Shown: positions 43,497-52,564 of the stretch, piece after piece
Layout: each line of letters starts with the position of its first letter
How positions within the stretch are numbered: position 1 is the first letter of the stretch
Assembly: GCF_015062615.1 (NCBI RefSeq)
Contig: NZ_SUUH01000009.1
Coordinates: 19,896-83,895, forward strand
Reading direction: 5' to 3'
DNA from: Denitrobacterium detoxificans
GTDB lineage: Bacteria; Actinomycetota; Coriobacteriia; Coriobacteriales; Eggerthellaceae
DNA: 64,000 nucleotides
Made by a program: the position numbers and the translations under genes
Notes under the pieces: generated by a model
What the model was told of the DNA's origin: nothing
Databases searched by the model: none
The model's input: only the letters and a program-made list of their open reading frames with translations

Positions 43497-44966
43497 CTAC
43501 CCTACGCGCGCATCCACCAAGTCGATGAGCTCCTGCTTGGAATGCACGCCAAGCTTGGCGTAGATGGACTTCGTATACCCCTTCACCGTATTGCGCGCCA
43601 AGTACAGCTCTTCGCAGATATAGGGAAGGTCGCGACCGCGGGCCAACAGGGCCAGCACTTCCACCTCACGCTTGGTAAGACCCGCCTCCTCGCCAATTTC
43701 CTGGCAAAGCGCCTGATATTCCGCGGCTTCGTCAGCTGCTTTCTGGCGCTTCAGCTCCTCTTCGCGCTCGCGCTGCTCCACCAGGGCATTCGCCATTTCC
43801 TCGACCTCGTCCTTATGCTGCCTGCGATCCACGAACAGCAGCACGGCAAGCACCAGGTAGATGAAGAAGAGCAAAAACGACGTGGACTGCATGAAGGCGA
43901 TATGGGAACCCACGCCGAAGAACCCCGGCATGTAGAGGCCCGCCACGTACAGGACATGTGAAGCGGTGAACAGCAAGGCAATAGATGCCAACGCCAGCAC
44001 CCTGCGCTCACGCAAGCGCTCGATGATCTGCGAATACGCCATAAGGCCGCTGAGCTGATAGCACGCGCTCACGAAGAACGCCACACCATCGAAGGGGGCC
44101 ACCAGCAGAAGCACAGCCAGGGCGGCGAAGATTACCTTTACCGCAAAGCCATAATCATGCTTCCCGCTGAGTCGTTGCCATGCCAAGAAACCAGTAGCGC
44201 CTACCGGACAGCCCAGGATGGAGGCCAGCAAGCCATAGGGCGAGCCTTCGGGCAGAAACGCAACCGATTCGACGGCGCCATAGAGAAACGATGCCAACAC
44301 GAACGCAAACAGGGGAAATGCGCATGCACGGACAAGCTTTCGGGCATACGCGCCCAAGCCGGCTTCAGGAGCGCTATATGCAAAGTGGTCGCGCTCCTGG
44401 ACGGGCCTGCGCTCCTGCAACGTGGCAAGGCCATGCACGAAACACCATGCCAGCACGGCCGAAACGACAGCCATGGCAAGCGCCAAACCCGCAGCGCACG
44501 TAGGCAGAGCGATAAACGCAACGAAAAAGAGCAACGCGCCGATAAGGGCCTGCCAGCCCTGCACGTACGCCGCACGGTGCGTGGGAAAAAACGTGAGCGT
44601 CGAAAACCAGAAGAGCATGGTAAACGCCAGCCCCAGGCCGCATAGCACGCCTACGCCCGCGGCAAGCACGGAGGAAGAAATCTCTCCCGCAGCCAGAATG
44701 ATGACGCACCCCGCCGCGAAGAACGCGTAGCCGAGCGCCGTAAGCATGACAACCGATCTTTCGCCAAAGCGTATGGGGAACAGGCCGTACGCCACAGCAC
44801 CAACGCACTCGCAGAGACCCAGCGAAAGGTTGAAGACGCGGTACGCCTCGGCACTCGCCTCGGGCATGAACACACCCGGGAAGAAGCATGCGATGTTCAC
44901 GCAGCACACCAAGGCGAAGCCCGCGATGACAACGGCGAACAGAACGCCATTGCGCGATGTTCCCAT
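43497..44966 (-). CDS. Membrane-embedded LuxR-family transcriptional regulator
   Basis: 489 aa from the ATG at 44966 (MGTSRN) after GGGGAGG; the open frame upstream is not used. About twelve hydrophobic segments, a charged coiled stretch (VEEMANALVEQREREEELKR), then LuxR domain: LTKREVEVLALLARG, LARNTVKGYTKSIYAKLGVHSKQEL. Divergent from the FAD reductase gene at 45232, its likely target. Confidence 0.9.
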   Translation of the reverse strand: MGTSRNGVLFAVVIAGFALVCCVNIACFFPGVFMPEASAEAYRVFNLSLGLCECVGAVAYGLFPIRFGERSVVMLTALGYAFFAAGCVIILAAGEISSSVLAAGVGVLCGLGLAFTMLFWFSTLTFFPTHRAAYVQGWQALIGALLFFVAFIALPTCAAGLALAMAVVSAVLAWCFVHGLATLQERRPVQERDHFAYSAPEAGLGAYARKLVRACAFPLFAFVLASFLYGAVESVAFLPEGSPYGLLASILGCPVGATGFLAWQRLSGKHDYGFAVKVIFAALAVLLLVAPFDGVAFFVSACYQLSGLMAYSQIIERLRERRVLALASIALLFTASHVLYVAGLYMPGFFGVGSHIAFMQSTSFLLFFIYLVLAVLLFVDRRQHKDEVEEMANALVEQREREEELKRQKAADEAAEYQALCQEIGEEAGLTKREVEVLALLARGRDLPYICEELYLARNTVKGYTKSIYAKLGVHSKQELIDLVDARVG

Positions 44967-45113
44967 ACGAATCCTCCCCAAACGCATGACCAATTTCGGC
45001 CCAGTATACGAGAAACGACGGAGCAAAACAAAACGCCTACAGCCCAAAACGGTAGAAGGCACGCTTCCCCGCAACTCACACAACACACAGTTTACCTGGG
45101 AAAACGCAAATCC

Positions 45114-45126
45114 CCCACCTCGTGGG
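45114..45126. promoter_or_regulatory. CCCAC-CTC-GTGGG dyad between LuxR and FAD reductase
   Basis: Perfect 5-bp arms with a 3-bp spacer, 106 bp upstream of the flavoprotein start, in the 265-bp divergent region. The larger context (CCCC...GTGGGT) resembles the dyad at 9189, which also stands before an FAD reductase. Confidence 0.45.
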
Positions 45127-45231
45127 TCTACGCGGGAAACCGCCCCGGACATAGCATTCCCATCGAAAGAGCACGCAGCGGCGCCATCGCGCAACACGGA
45201 ACGCGTGCAATCCGAAGACATGGGAGGATTA

Positions 45232-46911
45232 ATGGGAATCGAAAACATCTCACGACGCAACTTCCTTACGGGTTCTGCCGCCGTTGGCGCGCTGGCAGCC
45301 CTTGGCCTAGCCGGCTGCAGCAGCCCCTCCAAGGGTTCCAGCAAAGCCAGCAGCGAAAGCGCTGCAGGCGATTGGGCACAGAGTCTGAACGTGGACATCG
45401 CCTCCACCCTGCCCGGTAACACCGCCGAGGAAATCGCCATCAGCGAAACCAAGGATTGCGACGTCGTGGTCATCGGCGCAGGCGCCTCGGGCACGAACAC
45501 CGCGGTGCGCGCGGCGCAAAGCGGTTTGAACGTTATCCTAGTGGAAAAGACGGGTGCCATCGGCGGTGCCAGCCTGAAGTCGTGGGCTCCTTCCGCCTAC
45601 AACAGCAAGTACGCCAAGGCCATGGGCGTCACCACCGACACCGCCCCCATCATCGAGACGTGGGTCGCCGACTGCCACTGGCGCGTAGATGCCTCCGCCG
45701 TGCAGCAGCTCGTGAACAACACGGGCGCAGCCGTCGACTGGATGAGCGAGAACGGCTGGGAGTTCACGTACTTCGGCATGGGCGCCGACATCACCGCGCT
45801 GCCCGAATACGACCTGCGTGAAGGCCTCTATCGCAACATGCTGGCTAGCAGCGTCGAAAAGACCGGCGAGGTCATGGAGAAGACCACGGCTAAGCACCTG
45901 GTCACGAAAAGCGACGGCAGCGTTTCCGGCGTTGTCGTTGAAGATGAGAGCGGCAAGGGCGTGCAGATCAACGCCAAGGCCGTCGTCATCGCCACGGGCG
46001 GCTATGGCGCCAACAAGGACATGGTGAAGGCCGCATTCGGCTTCGAGGGCATCTTCGCGGGCCTTCCCCAGAACATCGGCGAGGGACTGGAAATGGCCTG
46101 GAAGGCTGGCGCGCAGAAGCCCCAGAACTTCGGCAGCCAGATGCTGCACCAGACGCTCGCTCGCGCTACCGACCGCCTGCTGGGCACGTTCGACGCGCTG
46201 CCCGCAAAGTATCCCATGATCCTGTGCTACGTGGCGAACCTGATGAACGTAGGCGCCACGGGCCAGCGCTTCCGCAACGAGGCGCTCGTGCTCGACGCCG
46301 TGCCCTCCGCGAATTCCAGCGCATACCAGGGTAACTTCCACTACGTAATCATCTCGAAGGACCAGATGGACAAGTTGGAGGCGAACGGCCTTTCCGGCCT
46401 GGGCATTTCGTACGATCCGGGCCTGCCGCCCGAGTTCAAGCCCGTATACGACGCCACCACCCCCTGGACGGGCATTGGCGACGTGCTCGACAAGATGGTC
46501 GCCGATGGCACGGGCTACAAGGGCAATACGTTCGAAGAACTGGCCCAGGCAGCGGGCATGGAAGTCGACATCTTCGTGGAGCAGGCGCAGGACTACGAAA
46601 GCTACTGCGCAAGCGGCTCCGACGATCAGTTCGGCAAGTCGGCCCTGTACCTAAACGCCATGGGCAGCGGCCCCTACTACGCCATCATCGCTGAGGAAAA
46701 CAACCTCTGCTCGTGGGGCGGCCTGCTTACCAACACCGACTACCAGGTGCTCGACGACAAGCGCCTGCCCATCCCCGGCCTGTACGCCGTGGGCAACGAG
46801 TGCGGCTCCAACCTGTACAACGACACGTACGTTGGCTTCGGCTACGGCGTAGGCAACGCGATTACCTCGGGTTACCTCTGCGGTGGCAAGCTCGCCGAAA
46901 AGCTCGCGTAA
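45232..46911 (+). CDS. Tat-exported FAD-dependent reductase (lipoprotein)
   Basis: 559 aa from the ATG at 45232 after GGGAGG. Tat signal ISRRNFLTG and lipobox LGLAGC, then a Ser/Lys-rich linker. FAD motif VVVIGAGASGTNTAVRAAQ; C-terminal GNECGSNLYNDTY and GFGYGVGNA. Same family as the gene at 7446 but clearly a different paralogue. No heme or FMN domain. Likely reduces an organic electron acceptor outside the membrane; identity unknown. Divergent LuxR gene is the probable regulator. Confidence 0.9.
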   Translation: MGIENISRRNFLTGSAAVGALAALGLAGCSSPSKGSSKASSESAAGDWAQSLNVDIASTLPGNTAEEIAISETKDCDVVVIGAGASGTNTAVRAAQSGLNVILVEKTGAIGGASLKSWAPSAYNSKYAKAMGVTTDTAPIIETWVADCHWRVDASAVQQLVNNTGAAVDWMSENGWEFTYFGMGADITALPEYDLREGLYRNMLASSVEKTGEVMEKTTAKHLVTKSDGSVSGVVVEDESGKGVQINAKAVVIATGGYGANKDMVKAAFGFEGIFAGLPQNIGEGLEMAWKAGAQKPQNFGSQMLHQTLARATDRLLGTFDALPAKYPMILCYVANLMNVGATGQRFRNEALVLDAVPSANSSAYQGNFHYVIISKDQMDKLEANGLSGLGISYDPGLPPEFKPVYDATTPWTGIGDVLDKMVADGTGYKGNTFEELAQAAGMEVDIFVEQAQDYESYCASGSDDQFGKSALYLNAMGSGPYYAIIAEENNLCSWGGLLTNTDYQVLDDKRLPIPGLYAVGNECGSNLYNDTYVGFGYGVGNAITSGYLCGGKLAEKLA

Positions 46912-46970
46912 ACACGATTACCCAAGGCACGGCGAATTACCCCCTACCCCCTCCATTCGCCGCTGCGTTT

Positions 46971-47002
46971 GCCCCCAAGCCATCCCAGCTTGGGGGCTTT
47001 TT
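46971..47002 (+). terminator. Terminator after the second FAD reductase
   Basis: GCCCCCAAGC (46971-46980) pairs perfectly with GCTTGGGGGC (46988-46997), 7-nt loop, followed by TTTTT. Confidence 0.92.
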
Positions 47003-47124
47003 CATGGAATGCGATTCGCTCGGGCACCCAACGACCATCAACGAATGCGCTCGACCCATGCGTTCCTAGGAGCGCCTAGCGATCAATGACCAGAAAGATA
47101 ATTTTGCCTTCCGCTTCGACACGC

Positions 47125-47197
47125 TAACGGAAGTGGAGTGCGTTTCGCTTCCGTAAGGGTCGCATTAACGGAAGTGAATTGCGTTTCGCTTCCGTAA
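47125..47197. promoter_or_regulatory. Two tandem operators in the fic promoter
   Basis: Two 32-bp copies (47125-47156 and 47166-47197) differ at two positions. Each has inverted ends TAACGGAAG...CTTCCGTAA. They repeat every 41 bp, near four helical turns. The second overlaps the promoter. The rest of 46912-47238 holds only the terminator above. Confidence 0.8.
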
Positions 47198-47206
47198 AGA
47201 TATACT
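47179..47206 (+). promoter_or_regulatory. Promoter of the Fic gene
   Basis: -35 TTGCGT (47179-47184), 16-bp spacer, -10 TATACT (47201-47206). Operator copy 2 covers the -35 and spacer, so bound protein would block transcription. ATG at 47239 with GAGG ahead. Confidence 0.65.
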
Positions 47207-47238
47207 GAAAGGAACGGAATCGGCGTTAGCGAGGAATC

Positions 47239-48423
47239 ATGTGGCCACAAGTCGAATACGAAACCCTTCCATGGCATCGTGACGACGATGCTCTCGCCTA
47301 TGCGTCAAAGACGCAACGTCGAAAAATACAGGGCACCTACGAAGCTGCACTACCTGCGCATATTGCCAACCTCGATGTCGACCTCAATGCCGAACTAAGC
47401 CGACGCGCAGAAGAGCTCATGGTATCCATAGCCCGATACGACCAAGAGCAAGCTAATCGCGCTTACAACCTGCCCGCGCTCATGCTCCGAAGCGAATCGT
47501 CCTCGAGCTCCCAGATCGAGCGCCTCACCTCGAGCGCGCGCAACGTGGCGCTAGCGGAACTCAGCGACAAGACATCCCAGAATGCACAGCTCATCGCAGC
47601 GAACATTGCGGCCATGCGCGAGGCCCTTGCGCATGAGGGCGAGATTGACGTTCCTCTCATCATCCGCATACACGACACTCTCGTTGCAGGCACCGACGCA
47701 GCAGCCGGCATCAGAACCGAACAGGTATGGATCGGGGGCAGCTTTTACAGTCCGCACGGGGCCGTTTTCGTTCCGCCCCACCACAGCCGCATTTCGTCGT
47801 ATTTAGACGACCTCGTAGCCTTTAGCGCTAAAGAGGACATATCACCCCTGGTAAAAGCTGCCATTTTCCATGCACAATTCGAAACCATTCATCCCTTCAC
47901 CGACGGCAACGGGCGCACGGGGCGCGCGCTGCTACATGCAATGCTCGCCTGGGACGATGTGCTTCGTTGCGCCACCATCCCGCTTTCGGCAGGGCTCCTG
48001 AGCAACGTCGACGCATACATGGCTGCGCTTGACGCATACCACGATGGCCACATCGAGCCCATCGTCGAACAGCTACTCGACGCAGTGGAACTCGCCATTG
48101 CGCTTGGGGCGAAGATGTCCGCGCAATTCGATGCCTTACTTAATGCATGGAACGAGTCGTTTGCCGAGCGCAAGGGGGCGAAAATCTACGAGCTGCCAGC
48201 ACTGCTCGTAGAGCAGCCTGTCGTCAATACGGCATACGTCGCCAAGCGACTCGGCATCTCCGACAGAGCAGCGCGCGACCTTATCGCCAAAGCATGCGAC
48301 TACGGCATCCTATCCAAGATGGGCAACGCACGGCGTGGCGCATTCTACCAAGCGCCCGAACTCATCGAGATTATTGAGGAAGCTTCGAGCGCGAAGGGGC
48401 TGCTGAGGGCTAAAGCTAGATAG
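47239..48423 (+). CDS. Fic family protein with C-terminal helix-turn-helix
   Basis: 394 aa. The core HPFTDGNGRTGR (218-229) keeps the catalytic His, Asn and Arg needed to transfer AMP or similar groups to protein hydroxyls. The N-terminal inhibitory-helix motif reads SSQIER (90-95); the Gly/Asn usually after Glu94 is Arg. C-terminal winged-helix (VVNTAYVAKRLGISDRAARDLI, then GILSKMGNARRG; about 330-375) could bind DNA, and the twin operators in front suggest autoregulation. Single gene, not obviously paired with a small antitoxin. Confidence 0.9.
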   Translation: MWPQVEYETLPWHRDDDALAYASKTQRRKIQGTYEAALPAHIANLDVDLNAELSRRAEELMVSIARYDQEQANRAYNLPALMLRSESSSSSQIERLTSSARNVALAELSDKTSQNAQLIAANIAAMREALAHEGEIDVPLIIRIHDTLVAGTDAAAGIRTEQVWIGGSFYSPHGAVFVPPHHSRISSYLDDLVAFSAKEDISPLVKAAIFHAQFETIHPFTDGNGRTGRALLHAMLAWDDVLRCATIPLSAGLLSNVDAYMAALDAYHDGHIEPIVEQLLDAVELAIALGAKMSAQFDALLNAWNESFAERKGAKIYELPALLVEQPVVNTAYVAKRLGISDRAARDLIAKACDYGILSKMGNARRGAFYQAPELIEIIEEASSAKGLLRAKAR

Positions 48424-48549
48424 TCTCCTCTTTGCGCCAAACCGCCATCCGCTTCAGCACTACGACAAAAGTCAAACCAGTTCTCTTTCACAAGAAATCG
48501 CATTTAGCCATATAGATACATTTCAAAACAATATCTTTCGAAAATTGAA

Positions 48550-48555
48550 TATAAT
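48550..48555 (+). promoter_or_regulatory. -10 box giving a leaderless Abi_2 transcript
   Basis: Perfect TATAAT ends seven bases before the ATG at 48562, so transcription should begin at or beside the start codon. No ribosome site is present. The surrounding 48450-48560 is AT-rich. Confidence 0.6.
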
Positions 48556-48561
48556 CCACTC

Positions 48562-49545
48562 ATGACGAGCAATCCCAAACATATCAAGCCCTGGCTTAGC
48601 CCCCAAGAGCAAGTCGAACACCTGAAAAGCAAAGGCGTTCGGTTCAATCTTATTTCCGAAAACGAGGCAATCAAATACCTATCCAAGAACAGCAACTACT
48701 TCAGGTTGAAGTCGTATCGAACTGGCTTTCCAAAAGTAGACGCAGGACCTCGCAAAGGGGAATATGCAAACCTCGATTTCAAAATGCTCATCGATTTATC
48801 AATCGTTGACATGCTTCTTCGCTACGAAATGCTCCCCATGACACTCGATATCGAGCACTTCGCAAAAGTAAGCCTTCTGCAAACGATCGAGGCAGAAGGC
48901 GAAGATGGTTACGAAATCGTCTCCGATTACCTAAAGCATTACGACACCTCGGGAGAAAACGGGCAGAAATCCAATGTGGTCAAAAGAGAAATTCAGCATG
49001 GCGAATCAAGCCCCTACGTCGCGGGAATAATAAGAAAATACCCTGACCACAACTACCCCGTCTGGGCTTTCCTGGAGCTCATTACCTTCGGACGGTTCGT
49101 AAACTTCTATAAGTTTTGCGCCATACGCTTCGGCAATAAAACCATGCTGGACAGGTTCTATCTATTGCAATGCGTTAAACGCCTTCGCAATGCCTGCGCA
49201 CACAACAATTGCATCCTAAACGAGCTAGCAAGCGGTACTCCAATGTACCGCGCAAATCACTACGTTTCTCAAGCGCTTAGCCAGATTCGCGAAATCGGCG
49301 CGAGCCAACGCAAGGCTAAAATGAAAAATGACCGGCTACAGCAAATCGCAACAACCTTGTACGTGCATCGAATTATTGTCTCGAAAGGCGTCCACGACAA
49401 CAGAGCCGAAAGCCTGCACCTCTTCGTCTCTAGGATGAACAAACATATCGAGTACTACACGAGCAATTGCCAAATCCCCACGTCATTCGATTTCATTACG
49501 AAAATCATTAACGCTTGGTTTTCGACGGAATCGAGTCAGCGCTAA
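48562..49545 (+). CDS. Abi_2 family (AbiD/AbiF) HEPN-type protein
   Basis: 327 aa. The N-terminus KPWLSPQEQVEHLKSKGVRF and NYFRLKSY are typical of Abi_2. The HEPN ribonuclease signature R-x4-H is present as RLRNACAHNN, Arg209 and His214. Length and layout agree with AbiD/AbiF proteins that abort phage infection, probably by cutting RNA when released from inhibition. Lower GC than neighbours and a leaderless start suggest recent transfer. A structured small RNA follows directly, the expected partner. No membrane segment. Confidence 0.9.
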   Translation: MTSNPKHIKPWLSPQEQVEHLKSKGVRFNLISENEAIKYLSKNSNYFRLKSYRTGFPKVDAGPRKGEYANLDFKMLIDLSIVDMLLRYEMLPMTLDIEHFAKVSLLQTIEAEGEDGYEIVSDYLKHYDTSGENGQKSNVVKREIQHGESSPYVAGIIRKYPDHNYPVWAFLELITFGRFVNFYKFCAIRFGNKTMLDRFYLLQCVKRLRNACAHNNCILNELASGTPMYRANHYVSQALSQIREIGASQRKAKMKNDRLQQIATTLYVHRIIVSKGVHDNRAESLHLFVSRMNKHIEYYTSNCQIPTSFDFITKIINAWFSTESSQR

Positions 49546-49553
49546 ATCAATAC

Positions 49554-49582
49554 TTGCACAGCCACAATCGCAAGCATATAAT
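49554..49582 (+). promoter_or_regulatory. Promoter of the small RNA downstream of the Abi_2 gene
   Basis: -35 TTGCAC (49554-49559), 17-bp spacer, perfect -10 TATAAT (49577-49582). It starts nine bases after the Abi_2 stop, so the RNA can be made independently of the protein. Confidence 0.7.
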
Positions 49583-49588
49583 ATTCTG

Positions 49589-49655
49589 ACAGTGAAAAAC
49601 GGCTTGCCGTTTTATAAAGGGGGGTCTCCGCAAGGGGAAACCCCTTAATTTTTTC
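49589..49655 (+). ncRNA. Structured small RNA, candidate abiF-type RNA
   Basis: About 67 nt. Hairpin 1: AAAACGG-CTTG-CCGTTTT (49596-49613). Hairpin 2: outer stem AAGGGG/CCCCTT (49617-49622/49641-49646) enclosing TCTCC-GCAA-GGGGA (49625-49638), a GNRA-type tetraloop, then a T run (49649-49654) as terminator. A short dedicated RNA next to an AbiF-type gene is a known arrangement (the abiF RNA motif), where RNA likely restrains the HEPN protein. Match to the published consensus is from memory and needs a covariance search. Confidence 0.7.
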
Positions 49656-49726
49656 TCAAACGATTCCCAGACAAATCGAAACGACGAGCGGGCGGCCCAT
49701 TAACCACTCCGTTAATCGCCCAATCC

Positions 49727-51259
49727 CTAGAACTGGAAGTAAATAAAGGGGTTGAACGACCCCGAAAGCACGTTGGCAGCGGAAAGGGCAAGCAGGGCAA
49801 GCAGCCACACGTCCCAGAGTACGAGAACGACCTGATAGACGGCCGCCTTGCGCGAATTTGCGGGCTTGGCGTCGGTCACGCACAGTAGGTCGGCCGCGGC
49901 CGTTTTGGGGTGCGCAGTGCCGCCCGGAGCCAACACGCTCATGCGCTCGCGGCCCTCAACCCATGCCGTCAGACGCTCCTTCAGATACGGAGCGATGGGC
50001 GTGCTGGCCACAACGCACACGATGAAGACCGGCCAGTATTCCCACGCAGTAAGCTCCCACAGCGTAGACGAGCCCGTAGCGCCAAACATGCCAACCAGGG
50101 CTTGCCAGTACGGCACGAGCTGCGATACGTCGGTAATCCAGAAGAACGACCAACCAAACACGAACACGGCAATGGTATACACATGGCCCACGATGCGCGG
50201 CGCACGCGACAGCGCCTTGCCCCAAATGAACTTCTCGCAGATGAGGAGCACGCCATAGTACACGCCCCACAGAATGTAGTTCCACGCGGCACCATGCCAC
50301 AAGCCCGTTACTGCCCACACGATGGCGATATTCAGCACCAGACGCTTGTCGCCCACACGCGAACCGCCCAGCGGAATGTAGATGTAGTCGCGGAAAAACG
50401 TCGACAGAGAAATATGCCAACGACGCCAGAACTCGGTGATTGAACGCGAGATATACGGGTAGTTGAAGTTGCGCAGGTATTTGAAGCCCATCATGCGGCC
50501 AAGACCAATGGCCATATCGGAATAGCCCGAGAAGTCAAAGAAGATCTGGAATGTATATGCGATGAGCCCCGCCCATGCACCCACGGCGCCAATCTCGGCG
50601 CCGCCCATGGAAAGCATCTTGTCCGCTAGGATTGCCACCGTATTCGCCAACAGCACCTTCTTGGCCAGGCCAATAATAAATAGGCGCAGGCCGCTGGAGA
50701 AATCGGAGAGGTTCTCCTTACGCGAAACCACCTGGTCCTGAATGGTCTGATAGCGAACGATAGGACCCGCAATAAGCTGCGGGAAGCACGCAACGTACAT
50801 GCCCAAGTACAACACGTTACGCTGCGCGGGAACCTCGCCGCGATACACGTCAATCACGTAGCTCAACGCCTGAAGCGTATAGAACGAAATGCCAATGGGC
50901 AGAGGCAATTCCAGGTTGGGCACCACGCCCGCCCCTAGAATCACGTTCAAATTGTCGGCAACGAAGCCCTCGTACTTGAAGAAGCCGATAACGGCAACGT
51001 TGAAAACCACTGCCGCCACAAGAAGCGCCTTGCGCTTTTCTTGCGGTAGTTCGCCCTTGCCCACCATAAGGCCAAACAACCAGTTGGCCAGAATGGAGGC
51101 AAGCATCAGCAGGATGTAAACTGGCTCGCCCCATGCGTAGAATACGAGCGAAGCAATGAGCAACCACGTGTTCTTCAGCCGCCTACCAGGGCAGATGAAA
51201 TACAGCAGCAGCGTGATGGGCAGAAACGCGAACAGGAATGTCGATGATGAGAAGACCAT
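49727..51259 (-). CDS. MBOAT family O-acyltransferase (AlgI/DltB-like)
   Basis: 510 aa, about eleven membrane segments. SSSTFLFAFLPITLLLYF opening, ITEFWRRWHISLSTFFRDY and the catalytic His in TGLWHGAAWNY are the AlgI hallmarks. The family moves acyl groups (usually acetyl) across the membrane to a surface polymer. It lies 57 bp after a DHHW/AlgX-like gene and after a glycosyl/glycerophosphate polymerase gene, so it probably O-acetylates that polymer. Confidence 0.93.
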   Translation of the reverse strand: MVFSSSTFLFAFLPITLLLYFICPGRRLKNTWLLIASLVFYAWGEPVYILLMLASILANWLFGLMVGKGELPQEKRKALLVAAVVFNVAVIGFFKYEGFVADNLNVILGAGVVPNLELPLPIGISFYTLQALSYVIDVYRGEVPAQRNVLYLGMYVACFPQLIAGPIVRYQTIQDQVVSRKENLSDFSSGLRLFIIGLAKKVLLANTVAILADKMLSMGGAEIGAVGAWAGLIAYTFQIFFDFSGYSDMAIGLGRMMGFKYLRNFNYPYISRSITEFWRRWHISLSTFFRDYIYIPLGGSRVGDKRLVLNIAIVWAVTGLWHGAAWNYILWGVYYGVLLICEKFIWGKALSRAPRIVGHVYTIAVFVFGWSFFWITDVSQLVPYWQALVGMFGATGSSTLWELTAWEYWPVFIVCVVASTPIAPYLKERLTAWVEGRERMSVLAPGGTAHPKTAAADLLCVTDAKPANSRKAAVYQVVLVLWDVWLLALLALSAANVLSGSFNPFIYFQF

Positions 51260-51316
51260 GAGACCCCTTTCGGATATCGTCTAGCGGATAGAACAGAGCA
51301 CAACAATCACGCCATG

Positions 51317-52528
51317 CTATGAAGCGACAAAGGCGCGGAATGCCTTGTCCCTTAGCGTCCAATCACAACAAAGAACCAGGGCATCGTCGATTTCGTGCGC
51401 CTGAAAGAAAGACGAGAGAGTACCCTCGTAATGCCTCGGGTCGATCACATACACATGACTGTAGGTCGCCGCATACAGAGCCTCGCAATTATCGGTATAC
51501 GAATCGCCAATGATGAGCAACGACGCATCATTCGTTGCGTCAGGATTATGAATCTCCAAAATGCCAGCATCACCATGGAAGCAATGCAGGTATCCATTCT
51601 CGTATTTGTGCTGTCTGACATACGCCCCCCCATCATTGCGGAACGCATAGCCCAGATAGCTTACATCCTTGGACTCGCCATTGACTACAACCTCAACATC
51701 GCCGCTCAGGGGAACCAATAACCCGTCAATATAATCATAGGCTTCATTACACAAGCTCTTCCGGACAAGAGAGCCATAAAATGGGCCATCAAACAAACGC
51801 GTGTACCGCGCCTCAACAGGGTCCCACCCAAAGGAATCACAGATGCGGCAATACGCTTCATAGGCACCCTGAACACGCCAATGGTGATCAGAGCAGAAGT
51901 ACCACGTCCGCCATTCGTCGAAATCGCTGGCAGAAAGATCGACAAACACGCATTCACCAGAGCAGCTCGAGCGAAATGTATCAACGATAAAACTGTGGTC
52001 AGCGGGGTTTGCAATGTAGTCATGGAGGGGAGAGGACTCAGCCGAATACGATCGATCGGGCATCGCAAATCGCCAGCGAACATCAGGGTAACTCTCCACC
52101 ATGGAGCCAAAAGCCTTGGAAGCCTTTTGGTATACGTCCACAAGATCGTCTTCTCGGGCTGGTATCTCAAGTAACAATCCATCATCAGGCACATAGGCGT
52201 CAACCGAACCGAAACGCGTCGGATACGCCCCGAACTGAAAGGGGGCATTAGCCGTTTGGATAACAACGCGCTGCGCAAAAGCGTTATAGATAATCAGGCC
52301 ATCGCGCTTAGGAACGGAGTCGGCGGCAAATTGCTCAAAGTCGCTTTGGAACGACCCATCCGACAAGGTAGCTACCGACAGCTCCGGAAATGCCTGGTAC
52401 GTGCGCGCCTCAAGCTCGGATACACGACCATCATTCTTGCCTGTAACGCCCGAAGAGACAACAAAGGCGCAAGCAGCCAACAACGCAACGCAGACCACAC
52501 TGGAAAACGCCAGATTCCGAAACCGCAT
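51317..52528 (-). CDS. DHHW family (AlgX/AlgJ-like) acetylation partner
   Basis: 403 aa from the ATG at 52528. One N-terminal membrane segment then an outside domain with YFCSDHHWRVQGA (the DHHW motif with catalytic Asp and His) and IIGDSYTDN containing the probable nucleophilic Ser. This SGNH-like set receives acyl groups from MBOAT proteins and passes them to polysaccharide. Gap to the polymerase gene is 36 bp. Confidence 0.88.
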   Translation of the reverse strand: MRFRNLAFSSVVCVALLAACAFVVSSGVTGKNDGRVSELEARTYQAFPELSVATLSDGSFQSDFEQFAADSVPKRDGLIIYNAFAQRVVIQTANAPFQFGAYPTRFGSVDAYVPDDGLLLEIPAREDDLVDVYQKASKAFGSMVESYPDVRWRFAMPDRSYSAESSPLHDYIANPADHSFIVDTFRSSCSGECVFVDLSASDFDEWRTWYFCSDHHWRVQGAYEAYCRICDSFGWDPVEARYTRLFDGPFYGSLVRKSLCNEAYDYIDGLLVPLSGDVEVVVNGESKDVSYLGYAFRNDGGAYVRQHKYENGYLHCFHGDAGILEIHNPDATNDASLLIIGDSYTDNCEALYAATYSHVYVIDPRHYEGTLSSFFQAHEIDDALVLCCDWTLRDKAFRAFVAS

Positions 52529-52564
52529 GACCTTTTCACCAACCCCCAAGTGAACAGCTTTGGC

